A stretch of 64,000 bases of DNA from Thermomonas sp. S9 (GTDB lineage Bacteria > Pseudomonadota > Gammaproteobacteria > Xanthomonadales > Xanthomonadaceae): contig NZ_JAJDFY010000001.1 in assembly GCF_024704365.1 (NCBI RefSeq), forward strand, positions 124,001 through 188,000. The letters run 5' to 3'. A model generated the notes under the pieces. That model made no database searches. It was not told the DNA's origin and was given only the letters and a program-made list of their open reading frames with translations. Both the position numbers and the translations under genes were made by a program. The number at the start of each line of letters is the position of its first letter. Position 1 is the first letter of the stretch. Shown in pieces: positions 33,232-42,549 of the stretch.

Positions 33232-34175
33232 TATTCCGCCGGCACCGGCGCGCCGACGAAGCGGCGGTAGCCTGCGTAGTGGTGGAACACGAAGCCGCCG
33301 AACGCCGTCCGCTTGCGGTATGCGGCCTCGACCCTGCCTGCCTCGGCCTCGAACGCGGCCTCATCCATGCCGTGGAAGCTGAGCTTGGCCGGCTCGCCGG
33401 GGTTGAACTCCAGCCCGATCACCACGCGCTTGCCCTCGCGGTCGGCATACGCCATCTCGGAGGCGGCGTGGGAGAGGATGGAGTCGCGGCCCTCGGCGCG
33501 GTTGCGGTAGTCCATCAGCGCCACGTAGTCGGTGAGGTCGATCACGTGCTCGCTCACCGGCTTGCGCGCGCCGCGCCACTCCAGGGCGATGCCGTCCCAC
33601 CAGAACGGCATCGCCGGGCCGACCGGCAGCGTCTGCCCGGAGGCGCGCCGGGCCTGCATCATCGCCGCGCTCATGTCGAGGAAGCCGCGCAGCAGGCGCG
33701 GGCGGGTGGCGTCCTCCCATTCGTCCAGCAGGTGCGGCTCGATGTCGTAGTTCACCCCGTCGAAGCGCGCCTCCGCCGGGGCGGCGGCGTTGTAGTCCAG
33801 CACCCGCTGCAGCATCGCCACCGCCTTCTTCTGCTGGCGCGGCAGCACGTAGCGCTCGGTGTGCAGATGCCACGAGCCCAGCAGCGCATACACCTGCATT
33901 CCGCGCGCATGCGCGGCGCGAATGAAGGCGTGGTAGCGGGCCGGCTGCTGCACCAGCAGATTGCGCCCCTGGTAGGCGTCGGCATACAGGTACAGCGTGC
34001 CGATGCGCTTGCGCTGCAGGACATCGAACGCCTCCTCGGCCACCGCCGGCACGTCCAGCATCGCGTAGGAATCGGCTTCCCAGACCCACACCGCGCGCGG
34101 CGCCTGCGCGGCGACGCTGCCGGCCAGCGCCAGCAGCGCGGCGAGCAGCCCGCCACCGGCACGGCGCAAGCTCAT
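33231..34175 (-). CDS. Secreted glycoside-hydrolase-like TIM-barrel protein
   Basis: 314 aa from ATG 34175, with a signal peptide (LLAALLALAGSVAAQA). The fold reads as a (beta/alpha)8 barrel of glycoside-hydrolase type: RAVWVWEADSY, IGTLYLYADAYQG, MQVYALLGSWHLH and, near residue 140, FDGVNYDIEPHLLDEW, which resembles the D-x-x-x-D-x-E catalytic strand of GH18 and relatives; ALMDYRNRA and GFVFHHYAGYRRF follow. Last gene of the five-gene polysaccharide operon, its start overlapping the sulfatase stop (ATGA). PgaB and PelA carry hydrolase domains in comparable loci, so trimming of the exported polymer is a reasonable guess. No family is assigned firmly. Confidence 0.65.
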   Translation of the reverse strand: MSLRRAGGGLLAALLALAGSVAAQAPRAVWVWEADSYAMLDVPAVAEEAFDVLQRKRIGTLYLYADAYQGRNLLVQQPARYHAFIRAAHARGMQVYALLGSWHLHTERYVLPRQQKKAVAMLQRVLDYNAAAPAEARFDGVNYDIEPHLLDEWEDATRPRLLRGFLDMSAAMMQARRASGQTLPVGPAMPFWWDGIALEWRGARKPVSEHVIDLTDYVALMDYRNRAEGRDSILSHAASEMAYADREGKRVVIGLEFNPGEPAKLSFHGMDEAAFEAEAGRVEAAYRKRTAFGGFVFHHYAGYRRFVGAPVPAE

Positions 34176-36536
34176 TGCGCGGCGCCCGGGATGTCCACCG
34201 GCACGTGGTAGCGCCCGCGCCCCAGCGGCTTGCCGTCGTCGGGATCGGACGGCCGCACCGCGACGAAATAGCGCCCCGGCGCCGACGGTCGTGGCAGCCA
34301 CAGCGTGACCGCCTGCCGTGCATTCGCCCGTAGCCGCAGCGGCACGCCCGTAGCTTTCGTGCAGCTCGCGGCCCGCTTCATCGGTGAGCACCGCCAGCGG
34401 CACGAAGCGCGCCGAGTCGTGGCCGTCGCCGTTGGCGAACTCGGCCTGCAGCCGGATGCCCTCGGCCGTCACCGCCACCGTCAGCGCCTCCACCCCGAGC
34501 CCGGGCGCGGTGGCCTGCACCGCCTGCGGCGCGGCGGCGGGCGCGTCGCGGTAGGCCACCAGCGCCGGGGTCGCGCCCTCCGGCGACAGCCGGCGGCTGC
34601 GCAGGAACGCGGCGTTCGCGGCTTCATACGCCTGCAAATGCGCCTGCACCTGCGCGCGCAGCCCGGCATCGTCCACCTCGGACGTGCGCAGCCCGTCCTG
34701 CAGTTCGAACAGCGTGCCGTCGTGCAGGAACCAGCGCCCGGAGACGAAATCCAGCGCGCTGGTCTTGGTCTGCTTGAGCGGGAACTCGTGGGTGCTGCGG
34801 AAAGTGGTGGCCATGTCCAGCCCGCTGCCGGTCCAGGCCGCGCGCGCCGGACGCTTGAGCCCGTAGGTATGCGCCAGCAGCGCCAGCAGCGAGGGGGTCA
34901 CGTCCAGGTGCGAGGACACCGCGCGCACCCGCAGCGGCTGCCTGAGCAGCGGCGAGAAAATCAACAGCGGCACGTGGTAGCGCTCGATGTGGGTGTCCAG
35001 CGGGATTTCCGGCAGACGGTGGTCGCCGGTGATGACGAAGAGGGTGTCGGCATACCAGGGCGCGCGGGCGACGCCTCCGAAATAGCGCCGCAGCTGGTCG
35101 TCGGTGTAGAGGATCGCGGTGTAGATGTCGGACTGCGCGCGATAGGCCGCGCGCCGCGCCTCCGGAATCCCCAGCCGCTGCAGGCGCTGCTCCAGCCGCG
35201 CGCGGTAGGCCTCCTGCCCGGGGAAACGGTAGTTCGTGTGCATGCTGATGGTCTGCATGCCCAGCACGAACGGCGTTTGCAGGTGCGGAGTATCGGCCAG
35301 CACCCGGCGCACCAGCTCGCGGTCGGGATAGCCCCACCCGCTGAACGGATTGCGCTGGTAGCCCGCACCGAAATTGCGCAGGTCCACGATGTCCTGCACG
35401 CCCTGCCGCTGCAGGAAGGTGCGCTCGTCGTCGAAGCCGGCGTCGGTGCCGCTGTAGAACGCCGTGTGGTAGCCCTGGCGCTGCAGCACGTTGAACAGGC
35501 CGGCATGCGCGGGCATGTCGGCGCCCAGCGCGGTGAAGCCTTGCGCGCCCATCGGCAACGAGGCCAGCAGCGAGGGCAGCACGCCGAAGGTGCGACCCTG
35601 GTTGGCGAGGAAATTGTCGAAGTACAGGCTGCGCGCGGCCAGTTCGTCGAGGAACGGGGTGAAGCTGCCGAGCGGCGCGTCCGGGCCGGAGAAGGAGCGG
35701 CCCAGGCCCTCGACCACGATCACCACCACGTTCGGCGGGCGGCCGTCGCGGGTGGGGCCGAAGTACGCGCCCAGCGCGTCCGGGGTGGCGTCCGCATGCA
35801 GGAAGGGATAGGCCGGATCGCCGGCCGCCGTCGGCGCGGCGGCACTGCCGCTGGCGATCATGAGCCGGATCTGCGCACGCCACCAGCGCAGGTTATCGAC
35901 CACGAAATAGGCGCCCTTGCTGGTCGCCGCGGCGCGTACCGCCTCGCTGCGCAGCAGGGAAACGCCGGGCGCCAGCGGCAGCGCCCAGGCCGCCAGCCCG
36001 GCCAGCACCAGTAGCGGCAGCACGCCGCGGCGCGGCGGGTGCGGGCGGCGTGCGCGCCAGACCAGCAGGACCGTCAGCACCAGCAGCGGCAGCAGCAGGC
36101 CGGCCATCCCCGTCACGCCGAGCTCGCCACCGGCCCCGCCGAGGGTGGTGCGGATTTCGTCCAGCCGGTAGCCGAACAGGTCGGCGCCCAGCGCCACGCC
36201 GGCCGTCTGGAAGTACAGCGCCAGCAGCGCCTGCGCCAGCAGGAACAGCGCCCAGCACGCCGCGACCGCCAGCAGCGCCCAGCGCCGCGCCGGCAGCGCG
36301 GCCAGCGCCAGGCTGACCGGCAGCAGCAACGGCATGGCGCGCAGCAGGAACAGCAGGTCATTGCCGATAGCCAGCAGCACGGCCGCGGCGCCCGCGCCCG
36401 GCGGCAGCGCGCGCACGCCCATCCACAGCGCCAGCACCAGCTGCGCGACCAGCAGCGCCGGCAGCCACGCCAGCAGGCGCGCGCCCGCGCCTTCGCGCCC
36501 GTCGTCCGCGAACCGGGGGGCGTTATCCCGTCTCAC
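34172..36536 (-). CDS. LTA synthase-family sulfatase/phosphotransferase (frame broken near 34345-34352)
   Basis: Inner-membrane enzyme of the alkaline-phosphatase superfamily, about 787 aa. The start is probably GTG 36536, which overlaps the previous stop (GTGA). Five hydrophobic segments occupy residues about 20-180, then a periplasmic sulfatase domain: VVVIVVEGLGRSFSG (metal Glu), ANQGRTFGVLPSLLA (nucleophile Thr), FYSGTDAGFDDERTF, LFVITGDHRLPEI and HVPLLIFSP. Family members transfer phosphoglycerol or phosphoethanolamine groups; here the target may be the polymer of this operon. A C-terminal beta-rich domain follows and is interrupted: removing one base near GAAAGCTACGGG restores ATGVPLRLRANAR to the end. 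Confidence 0.78.
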
Positions 36537-37822
36537 CAGCGCCGGTACAGCGCGAAGGAGAGCTGGCGCTCGTTGAACCCGTCTGCATCGTCGGCGTAGC
36601 CGGCGCCGAGCTTGAAGCCCCAGGCGCCGAAATAGCGCACCCACGACACCCCCAGCGCGGCATTGCTGTTGCGCACCAGTGCGCCGCCGCGGTCGAGGTC
36701 CACGCTGCGGCCGTGGCCGGCGCTGACTTCCCAGTAGTCGTCGGCATTGCCGCGGTAGTAGTTGCGCAGCTGTGCGCGCTGGCTCCAGCTGCCGGCGCCC
36801 ACGCCGGGCACGTGCTGCAGCTTGTAGCGGGCGTACCAGTCGCCCCAGTAGTGGCCGACCCCCACCCCGTAGAACTCGGTGGTGGTGGAATAGCGCAGAT
36901 GGTCCACGCTGGCCGACAGCTCCCAGCCGCTGCCTACGCCCTGGAACAGCTCCGCCCGCCACGCCGTGCGCGGCAGCACCCCGGAGGCCGGGCCCTGCTG
37001 GTAGCGCAGATTGGCGTAGGCGCGCGCCCACAGGCTGGCGTAGCCATCCAGCGCCCAGGCAGCGTCGCGCTGGCGGAAGTGGTCGGACTGCAGCCATTCC
37101 AGCGCCAGCGAACCGCGCGCGAACCTGCGCCGCAGCGAGACGCCGGCATCGGTCCAGGCAGCGCGGCCGCCGCTGAAGGTGGTGCGGTCGAGCCCGGCCC
37201 GCAGCAGCCAGCGATAACCGTCGCTGCGCAGCGCCTCGGGCGCGGCGGTGCGCGCCGGCTGCAGGCTCTCGCGCAGCGCGGCCACCTGCGCCGGGTCGGC
37301 GCCGCGCTGCGCGGCCGCCTCGAAATCCGCGCGCGCGGCCGCAACATCGCCGGCGGCGCGCCAGGCGCGCCCGCGGGCCAGATACGCGGCTGCGTCCGTC
37401 GGCTCCAGCGCGATCCAGTGCGCGTATGCCTCTGCCGCCTCGCGCGGGCGGTCGCTCCACAGGTACAGATCGCCCAGCGCCGACCAGGCATCGGCGTAGC
37501 CGGGCTTGGCCGTGGTCACCGCGCGCAGGTCGGCCTCGGCCTCGGCATAGCGCCCGTCCCAGGCGTAGGTGCGGCCGCGTGCCAGCAGCACGTCGCTGTT
37601 GCCGGGCGAGTCCCGCAGCATCGCCGCATACAGGGCCAGCGCCTGCGCACGCTTGACCGGATCGCCGGAGGTGGCCAGTGCGCGCGCCTGGCGCAGGCGC
37701 AGGGTCTCGGCATCTTCCTGCGCGGCAGCCACGGGCGGCGCGGCCTGCAGTGGCGCGGTCGCGGCGGGACCGCTGGCGAGGAGGGCGGCCGCTTGCAGCA
37801 CGGCCGGAGACAGCAGCATCAT
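36533..37822 (-). CDS. TPR plus YaiO-type outer-membrane beta-barrel protein
   Basis: 429 aa. A short hydrophobic N-terminus is followed by TPR-like helices to about residue 190 (RAQALALYAAMLRDSPGNSDVLLARGRTY in outline, key repeats LLARGRTYAWDGRYAEAEA and ALGDLYLWSDRPREAAEAY), then an outer-membrane barrel with alternating aromatic strands (SDGYRWLLRAGLDRTTF, VGVGHYWGDWYARYKLQ, ending QLSFALYRRW). TPR plus barrel is the PgaA/YaiO design for exporting polysaccharide. The start overlaps the GT2 stop (ATGATG) and its stop overlaps the sulfatase start. Signal peptide is weak but plausible. E. coli yaiO sits with a GT2 gene (yaiP), as here. Confidence 0.78.
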   Translation of the reverse strand: MMLLSPAVLQAAALLASGPAATAPLQAAPPVAAAQEDAETLRLRQARALATSGDPVKRAQALALYAAMLRDSPGNSDVLLARGRTYAWDGRYAEAEADLRAVTTAKPGYADAWSALGDLYLWSDRPREAAEAYAHWIALEPTDAAAYLARGRAWRAAGDVAAARADFEAAAQRGADPAQVAALRESLQPARTAAPEALRSDGYRWLLRAGLDRTTFSGGRAAWTDAGVSLRRRFARGSLALEWLQSDHFRQRDAAWALDGYASLWARAYANLRYQQGPASGVLPRTAWRAELFQGVGSGWELSASVDHLRYSTTTEFYGVGVGHYWGDWYARYKLQHVPGVGAGSWSQRAQLRNYYRGNADDYWEVSAGHGRSVDLDRGGALVRNSNAALGVSWVRYFGAWGFKLGAGYADDADGFNERQLSFALYRRW

Positions 37823-39351
37823 CGGGTCGCTCCCGGCGCGGATTGCAGGGGTCGGGAAGCGGCGGCGCCGGCGCCTGCCTCCCCGGGGTCGTCCGCGTGC
37901 CAGTCGCCGTCGCGGCGCATATGGCCCCAGTGCGAGCGCCGCCCCAGCCGGAGCAGGCGCACCAGCCAGCGCAGCAGCCCGACCACCCGGAACAGCGACA
38001 TCATCTGGCGATAGCCGAAGTTCTCCAGCACCGCCACCAGGAACAGCTTGAGCTGCTGACCCGGGCGCGGGTACAGGTGGAACGAGATTTCCTCCAGCAT
38101 CATCGCATTGACCGACAGCAGGATGCCAAGCCCGACCGAGGCGAACAGGAACACGAAGAACGCCTGCGACGACAGCAGCCCGGCCAGCCCGAGCACGATC
38201 ACCGAGGCATAGCCCAGCACCTCCACCAGCGGCCCCAGGCATTCGAACAGCAGCATGAACGGGTACGCCACCCAGCCGACCATGCCGCCGTTGCGCCTGG
38301 CCATCAGCCGCCAGTTGCCAAACAGGCTTTCGGCCAGGCCCTGCTGCCAGCGCACGCGCTGGTTGTACAGCGAACGCAGGTCGGACGGCACTTCGGTCCA
38401 GCAGATCGGATCCGGCACGAAGGCGATCCGGTAGGGCCGCTTCTCCTCGCGCATCTGGTTGTGCAAGCGCACCACCATTTCCATGTCCTCGCCGACCAGG
38501 TCGCTCTTGTAGCCGCCGGCGGCGATCACGCGCTCCTTGTAGAACACCCCGAACGCGCCGGAGATGATCAGCAGCGCATTCAGCGGCGACCAGCCCAGGC
38601 GCCCGAACAGGAACGCGCGCAGGTATTCCAGCGTCTGCGTCAGCGGCAGCAGCCGGTCCGGCAGGTCGATCTCCGACAGCAGCCCGTCCTTGACCTTGCA
38701 GCCGTTGACGATGCGGATCACGCCGCCGGCGGCGATCATCCGCGCATCTTCCAGGAACGGCTGCACCACCCGCGCCAGGCTGTCCTCCTGCAGGATGCAG
38801 TCGGCATCGACCACGCAGAACAGCGGATAGCGGGCGGTGTTGATGCCGGCGTTCAACGCATCCGCCTTGCCGCCGTTGTCCTTGTCCACCAGGCGCACCC
38901 GGCCGTTGCCGGGGGAGACGAAGATGCGCCTGACCGGCGCGGTCTTCAGGCGCACGCGGTAGGCCTCCGGGAACTCCACCAGCCCGAACGCTTCCACCAC
39001 CGCGCGCAGGGTGCCGTCACGCGAGCCGTCGTTGATGACCACCACCTCGAAATTGGGATAGCCCAGCCGCAGCAGCGAGCGCACGGTGGCGACGATGGTC
39101 TTTTCCTCGTTATGGGCCGGCACCAGGATGCTGACCGGCGGCTGGTACTCGGCGAAGTTGCGCAGGCGGAAGCTGGCACCGTGCTCGCGGGTGTAGCGCA
39201 GGATCGCGAACATCGCGATGAAGTTCAGCCCCAGGTACACCGCGTTGATGCTGACGAAATACAGCAGAAAGGCCCACTGCAGGCCTTCCAGGGTGGTCGC
39301 CAGCGCGGCCGGGATGGCGGGCATGGCCATTGCCTCGATCGCAAGGCTCAT
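37819..39351 (-). CDS. Processive family 2 glycosyltransferase (membrane)
   Basis: Inner-membrane polysaccharide synthase of 510 aa. One or two N-terminal membrane segments (LLYFVSINAVYLGLNFIAMF), then the GT-A catalytic domain at about 80-340: SILVPAHNEEKTIVATV, VVVINDGSRDGT, D-x-D as VVDADCIL, acceptor-site GEDMEMVVRLH and the processivity motif QRVRW in LYNQRVRWQQGL. Three to four C-terminal membrane segments follow (VLGYASVIVLGLAGLL). All the motifs of PgaC/cellulose-synthase-like enzymes are intact, so a beta-linked homopolymer such as poly-N-acetylglucosamine is likely, sugar unknown. Overlaps the HEAT gene upstream (ATGA). Confidence 0.88.
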   Translation of the reverse strand: MSLAIEAMAMPAIPAALATTLEGLQWAFLLYFVSINAVYLGLNFIAMFAILRYTREHGASFRLRNFAEYQPPVSILVPAHNEEKTIVATVRSLLRLGYPNFEVVVINDGSRDGTLRAVVEAFGLVEFPEAYRVRLKTAPVRRIFVSPGNGRVRLVDKDNGGKADALNAGINTARYPLFCVVDADCILQEDSLARVVQPFLEDARMIAAGGVIRIVNGCKVKDGLLSEIDLPDRLLPLTQTLEYLRAFLFGRLGWSPLNALLIISGAFGVFYKERVIAAGGYKSDLVGEDMEMVVRLHNQMREEKRPYRIAFVPDPICWTEVPSDLRSLYNQRVRWQQGLAESLFGNWRLMARRNGGMVGWVAYPFMLLFECLGPLVEVLGYASVIVLGLAGLLSSQAFFVFLFASVGLGILLSVNAMMLEEISFHLYPRPGQQLKLFLVAVLENFGYRQMMSLFRVVGLLRWLVRLLRLGRRSHWGHMRRDGDWHADDPGEAGAGAAASRPLQSAPGATR

Positions 39352-40421
39352 GCCGCCACCTGCAGGCTGTGCTCGGCCAGCACCTGGGTGAGGATGTCGC
39401 GCGCGTAGCGGTCCTGCTGGCGCTCGCGGATGCGCGCCAGCGCTTCGTCGTCGCCCAGCAGGTGCTGCAGCGCCTGCGCGCTGCGGTAGCGCACCCACCA
39501 CTGGGTATCGCCCAGCAGCGGCAGCAGCGCCCCGGCATCGCGCGCGCTGCCCAGCCGCCCGAGCGCGGCCGCCGCGTGCATGCGCACATGCCAGCGCGGA
39601 TGCGCCAGCAGCGGCCGCACCCTGTCGAGGTCGGCCGCCTCGGTCATCACCTGCAGGCAGGTCGAAACCAGGTGCTCGTCATGCGGCTCGGACAGGATGC
39701 GGCGGATCACCGGAGCCGCCGCCTGCGGGCTGACCCCGGCCAGGAAGCGCACCATGCGCGGCGCCACCTCGTCGTTGGCGCGCAGCGCGGCGCCACTCAG
39801 CGGGCCCTGTACCACCGCGGCATCGGTGTCCGACAGGATCTGCGCCACGCCGCCGTCCACCCAGTCCTGGCGCGCCTCGATCTGCGGCACCACCCGCTCC
39901 ACCGCGCGCGCCGCGTCGATCCGCATCAGCGCGTGCGCGGCGCTGATCGAGACGATCGGGCTGGGATCGTCCAGCAGCGGCTCGATCCGGCTGAAGCTGG
40001 AGACGCTGCGCAGGTGGCCGAGCGCGATGATCGCCATGACCCGGTCGTGAAAGCGGCCGGCGCTGGCGATCTTCTCCAGTTTCGGCGCCAGCCCGACTTC
40101 CCACGCCAATTGGTGCATGCCCAGGTTGTCCACGCCCTGCGGCAGCTCGTGCAGCGCGTTCCAGGCCTCCATGAAGCCGGTCATGTCGTGCCCGGGCAGC
40201 AGCGGCAACCGCGCGGGCAGGCCGTCGCGCATCGCCTCCTCCAGCAGCGCCCGCCAGCGCGCCACCGCCTGCAGATGCTGGCGTTCGCGCCGCTGCGCCA
40301 GTCTGCGCAGCACCAGCACCGCCACGAACAGCGCCAGCGAGGCCAGGCTCATGCTCAGGCCCACCCAGAACGCGAACACCACCCGCGGGTCGCTGCTGTA
40401 GAGCAGGTCGAAGAGCCTCAT
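39348..40421 (-). CDS. HEAT-repeat membrane protein, first gene of polysaccharide operon
   Basis: 357 aa from ATG 40421. One N-terminal membrane segment (FWVGLSMSLASLALFVAVLVL), a basic linker, then at least six HEAT-like helical repeats (MAIIALGHLRSVSSFSRIEPL, IVSISAAHALMRIDAARAV, WHVRMHAAAALGRLGSARD, WWVRYRSAQALQHLLGDDE). The repeats face the cytoplasm if the N-terminus is periplasmic. HEAT repeats commonly scaffold partner proteins, so it may tether or regulate the GT2 encoded next, whose start it overlaps. No enzymatic motif. Confidence 0.75.
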   Translation of the reverse strand: MRLFDLLYSSDPRVVFAFWVGLSMSLASLALFVAVLVLRRLAQRRERQHLQAVARWRALLEEAMRDGLPARLPLLPGHDMTGFMEAWNALHELPQGVDNLGMHQLAWEVGLAPKLEKIASAGRFHDRVMAIIALGHLRSVSSFSRIEPLLDDPSPIVSISAAHALMRIDAARAVERVVPQIEARQDWVDGGVAQILSDTDAAVVQGPLSGAALRANDEVAPRMVRFLAGVSPQAAAPVIRRILSEPHDEHLVSTCLQVMTEAADLDRVRPLLAHPRWHVRMHAAAALGRLGSARDAGALLPLLGDTQWWVRYRSAQALQHLLGDDEALARIRERQQDRYARDILTQVLAEHSLQVAA

Positions 40422-40690
40422 CGGCCACCCCGCGCGCGCGCCGATGCCAGCCGCGCGCATGCGCGCCGCCCGACACCTTCCTGCACTGGCCATGACCGCT
40501 TCAAACCGCTTCTGCCTCCCCTTCTTTTCTTTGCCGATCCGCGCATCCGATACCGTTGCACTGTCCTGTCTTCCCGCCGGCCGCACTCCTCCCGGCAACA
40601 CGCGGCGCGCGCTGCCCGAAAAGGCCTTGCGGGGTGGTGTCGCGACGGGCGCGCGCGGCGCACGCGGAAACTGCGACGCAAATCCCATGC

Positions 40691-40712
40691 CAAACCCGGA
40701 ATCGCGGGTTTG
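40691..40712. repeat. Inverted repeat CAAACCCG/CGGGTTTG
   Basis: Perfect 8-bp arms (40691-40698, 40705-40712) with a 6-nt loop GAATCG. Lies downstream of the acyltransferase gene and upstream of the HEAT gene; could be a weak terminator or an operator. Confidence 0.5.
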
Positions 40713-40742
40713 CCACGGGAAATTCATGTATTCCAGGAAGTC

Positions 40743-40765
40743 GAACTGACGCGTTGCGTCAGTTC
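40743..40765. repeat. Inverted repeat GAACTGACGC-GTT-GCGTCAGTTC
   Basis: Perfect 10-bp arms around a 3-nt centre, 20 bases past the acyltransferase stop. There is no U tract on either side, so an operator-like dyad upstream of the polysaccharide operon is as likely as a terminator. Confidence 0.55.
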
Positions 40766-40785
40766 CGGCCCCGGGGCGGCCGCAT

Positions 40786-41406
40786 TCAGCCGGGCTGCCG
40801 CACGTCGTGGTGGCGGCCCTTGAATGGCGCATACCAGCGCTGGATGCGCGCGATGTCGGCCGCCATGTCGCCGCTGGTGGTAAACGCCGGGCCGAGCACG
40901 ATCCGCCGCCGCGGGTAGTCGAACGCCGCCACCACCACCGGCACCTGCGCGGCCTGCGCGATCCGCCAGAACCCCGGCTTCCACCGCGCCACCGGGCGGC
41001 GGGTGCCTTCCGGCGCCATCGCGTACCAGATCACGTCGCGCGCGCGCATGGCCGCCACCGCCTGCTCCACCACCCCCTGCGGCGCGGCGCGGTTGACCGG
41101 GATCACCCCCTGCCAGCGCAGCAGCGGCGCCAGCAGCGGAATGCGGAACAGACTGTGCTTGCCGAGGATCGACAGCCGGATGCCCAGCGCCAGCTTGGCC
41201 GCGATCCCCCAGAACCCGTCCCAGTTGGAGGAATGCGGGGCCGCCACCAGCACCGCCTTGGGGATATCCGGCAACTCCCCGTCCACCCGCCAGCCGCCCA
41301 GCCGCAGCACCGTGCGCCCCAGCCACGGGGCGATGTGCCCGCGCGGCATCCGCGGCACCCGCGGCGGCAGCGCCGGCACCAGCCCGTCGTGCGCGCCGAC
41401 GCTCAT
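40786..41406 (-). CDS. Lysophospholipid/1-acylglycerol-phosphate-type acyltransferase
   Basis: PlsC-superfamily acyltransferase of 206 aa. Block I H-x4-D is APHSSNWDGFW; block II is GKHSLFRIPLLAPLLRW with GVIPVNR; block III is MAPEGTRRP; block IV near QVPVVVAAFDYPRRRI. Lacks a clear membrane anchor apart from hydrophobic stretches of the fold. Short PlsC-like proteins of this kind act in membrane lipid remodelling or ornithine-lipid pathways; the acyl acceptor is not predictable. Its start overlaps the arfB stop (ATGA). Confidence 0.8.
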   Translation of the reverse strand: MSVGAHDGLVPALPPRVPRMPRGHIAPWLGRTVLRLGGWRVDGELPDIPKAVLVAAPHSSNWDGFWGIAAKLALGIRLSILGKHSLFRIPLLAPLLRWQGVIPVNRAAPQGVVEQAVAAMRARDVIWYAMAPEGTRRPVARWKPGFWRIAQAAQVPVVVAAFDYPRRRIVLGPAFTTSGDMAADIARIQRWYAPFKGRHHDVRQPG

Positions 41407-41816
41407 TCCCAGCCCCGCCCGCTGCGGCCCTGCTTGCGCTCGCTGCGCACGCGCTTTTCGCCCAGCCGGCGCTCCTTCGCGGCGCGGGTGGGCCGGGTGG
41501 GAATGCGCGGCGCGGGGGCGCGCAACCCGCTCTCGATGAAGGCGGCCAGCCGCGCCCGCGCATCCTCGCGATTGCGCTCCTGGGTGCGGAACCGCTGCGC
41601 CGACAGCACCAGCACGCCCTGCCCCGTCATGCGCCGGTCGCGCCGCGCCAGCAGGCGCGCGCGTACCGCTTCCGGCAACGCGGGGGAAGCGGCCACGTCG
41701 AACCGCAGCTCGACTGCAGTGGCGACCTTGTTGACGTTCTGCCCGCCCGGCCCGGACGCGCGCACGAAGCGCTCCACCAGTTCGTCATCGGGGATGGACA
41801 GCGGGCCGACCTGCAT
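41403..41816 (-). CDS. arfB: Alternative ribosome-rescue factor ArfB (peptidyl-tRNA hydrolase)
   Basis: 137 aa. Releases stalled peptides from ribosomes lacking a stop codon. The release-factor GGQ loop is RASGPGGQNVNKVATAVELR at about residues 19-38, in the short ArfB/YaeJ format without a codon-recognition domain. The basic C-terminal tail that enters the mRNA channel is present (RPTRAAKERRLGEKRVRSERKQ). Coupled by overlap to the acyltransferase gene and 9 bases after truC. Confidence 0.92.
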   Translation of the reverse strand: MQVGPLSIPDDELVERFVRASGPGGQNVNKVATAVELRFDVAASPALPEAVRARLLARRDRRMTGQGVLVLSAQRFRTQERNREDARARLAAFIESGLRAPAPRIPTRPTRAAKERRLGEKRVRSERKQGRSGRGWE

Positions 41817-41825
41817 CCTTCGATC

Positions 41826-42549
41826 TTAAACGACGCCCGCGGCCGGCTGCGGGCCGAACAGGGCCAGCGCCCTGGCGAACTCCGCGTCCACCGGCGCGGT
41901 CACCTCGATCCGCGCGCCGGTCTGGGGGGTGGAGGAAGGCCAGGCGACGCGCGTGCAGCAGCATGCGGTGGATGCCGAGCATACGGAACTGGCGGTTGTG
42001 GCGGCCGTCGCCGTGGCTGGAATCGCCGATCAGGTGGTGCGAGATGTGCTTGAGGTGGCGACGGATCTGGCGGAAGCGGCCGGTGTGCGGGCTGGCGCGC
42101 AGCCAGGCATAGCGCGAGGTGGGAAAGCCGGCCGAGGGCAGCGGCAGTTCGCAGGTCGCGAGCACTTCGAAGGCCGTTTGCGCCGGCTTCTTGTGCGGTT
42201 TGCCGGGCCCGCCGTCGAGCGGATGGTCGACCACGAACGCGCGCTGCGCCGGCCAGCCGCGGCAGATCGCCCAGTACTCCTTCTCGACCGCGCGCGCCAT
42301 CAGCACCTTGCCGAGCGCGGAAGCGATGTCGCGGTCGAACGCCAGCAGCAGGCAGCCGCTGGTGGCGCGGTCGAGGCGGTGGATCAGGTGGATCGGCCGC
42401 CCGAACTGCGCGCGCAGCTGGTCGGCGGCGAATTCGGTGACGCCGCGCGCCAGCGCGCTGTCGTGCACCATCAGCCCGGCCGGCTTGCACACCACGGCCA
42501 GCCTCTCGTCCCGATACAGCACCGGCAGCGGTCCACCACCCTCAGTCAT
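41826..42549 (-). CDS. truC: tRNA pseudouridine synthase TruC-like (frame broken at ~41924-41929)
   Basis: RluA-family enzyme, closest to TruC (uridine 65 of tRNA), about 240 aa from ATG 42549. Short N-terminus directly into the catalytic domain without an S4 domain. The catalytic Asp is in HLIHRLDRATSGCLLLAF; KEYWAICRG, TGRFRQIRRHLKHISHHLIGD (key part RQIRRHLKHI) and GIHRMLLHARRLAFLHP follow. One extra C in a six-base run (G run at 41924-41929 on the plus strand) breaks the frame; removing it gives QTGARIEVTAPVD and an end at TAA 41826. Overlaps the stop of the CDF gene. Confidence 0.82.

Larger units (their letters stand above)
40422..40785. promoter_or_regulatory. 364-base intergenic region upstream of the polysaccharide operon
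   Basis: No convincing gene. It contains two compact inverted repeats (listed separately) near its distal end and a pyrimidine-rich stretch around 40510-40540. It separates the acyltransferase stop from the HEAT-gene start, both minus strand, so it should hold the operon promoter, but I cannot point to a confident -35/-10 pair. Confidence 0.4.

Noticed and set aside
33231..37460. A fused sulfatase-hydrolase protein
   Set aside because: The apparent fusion arises from one extra base near 34348. Corrected, the sulfatase stops at 34172 and the hydrolase-like gene has its own ATG and signal peptide.
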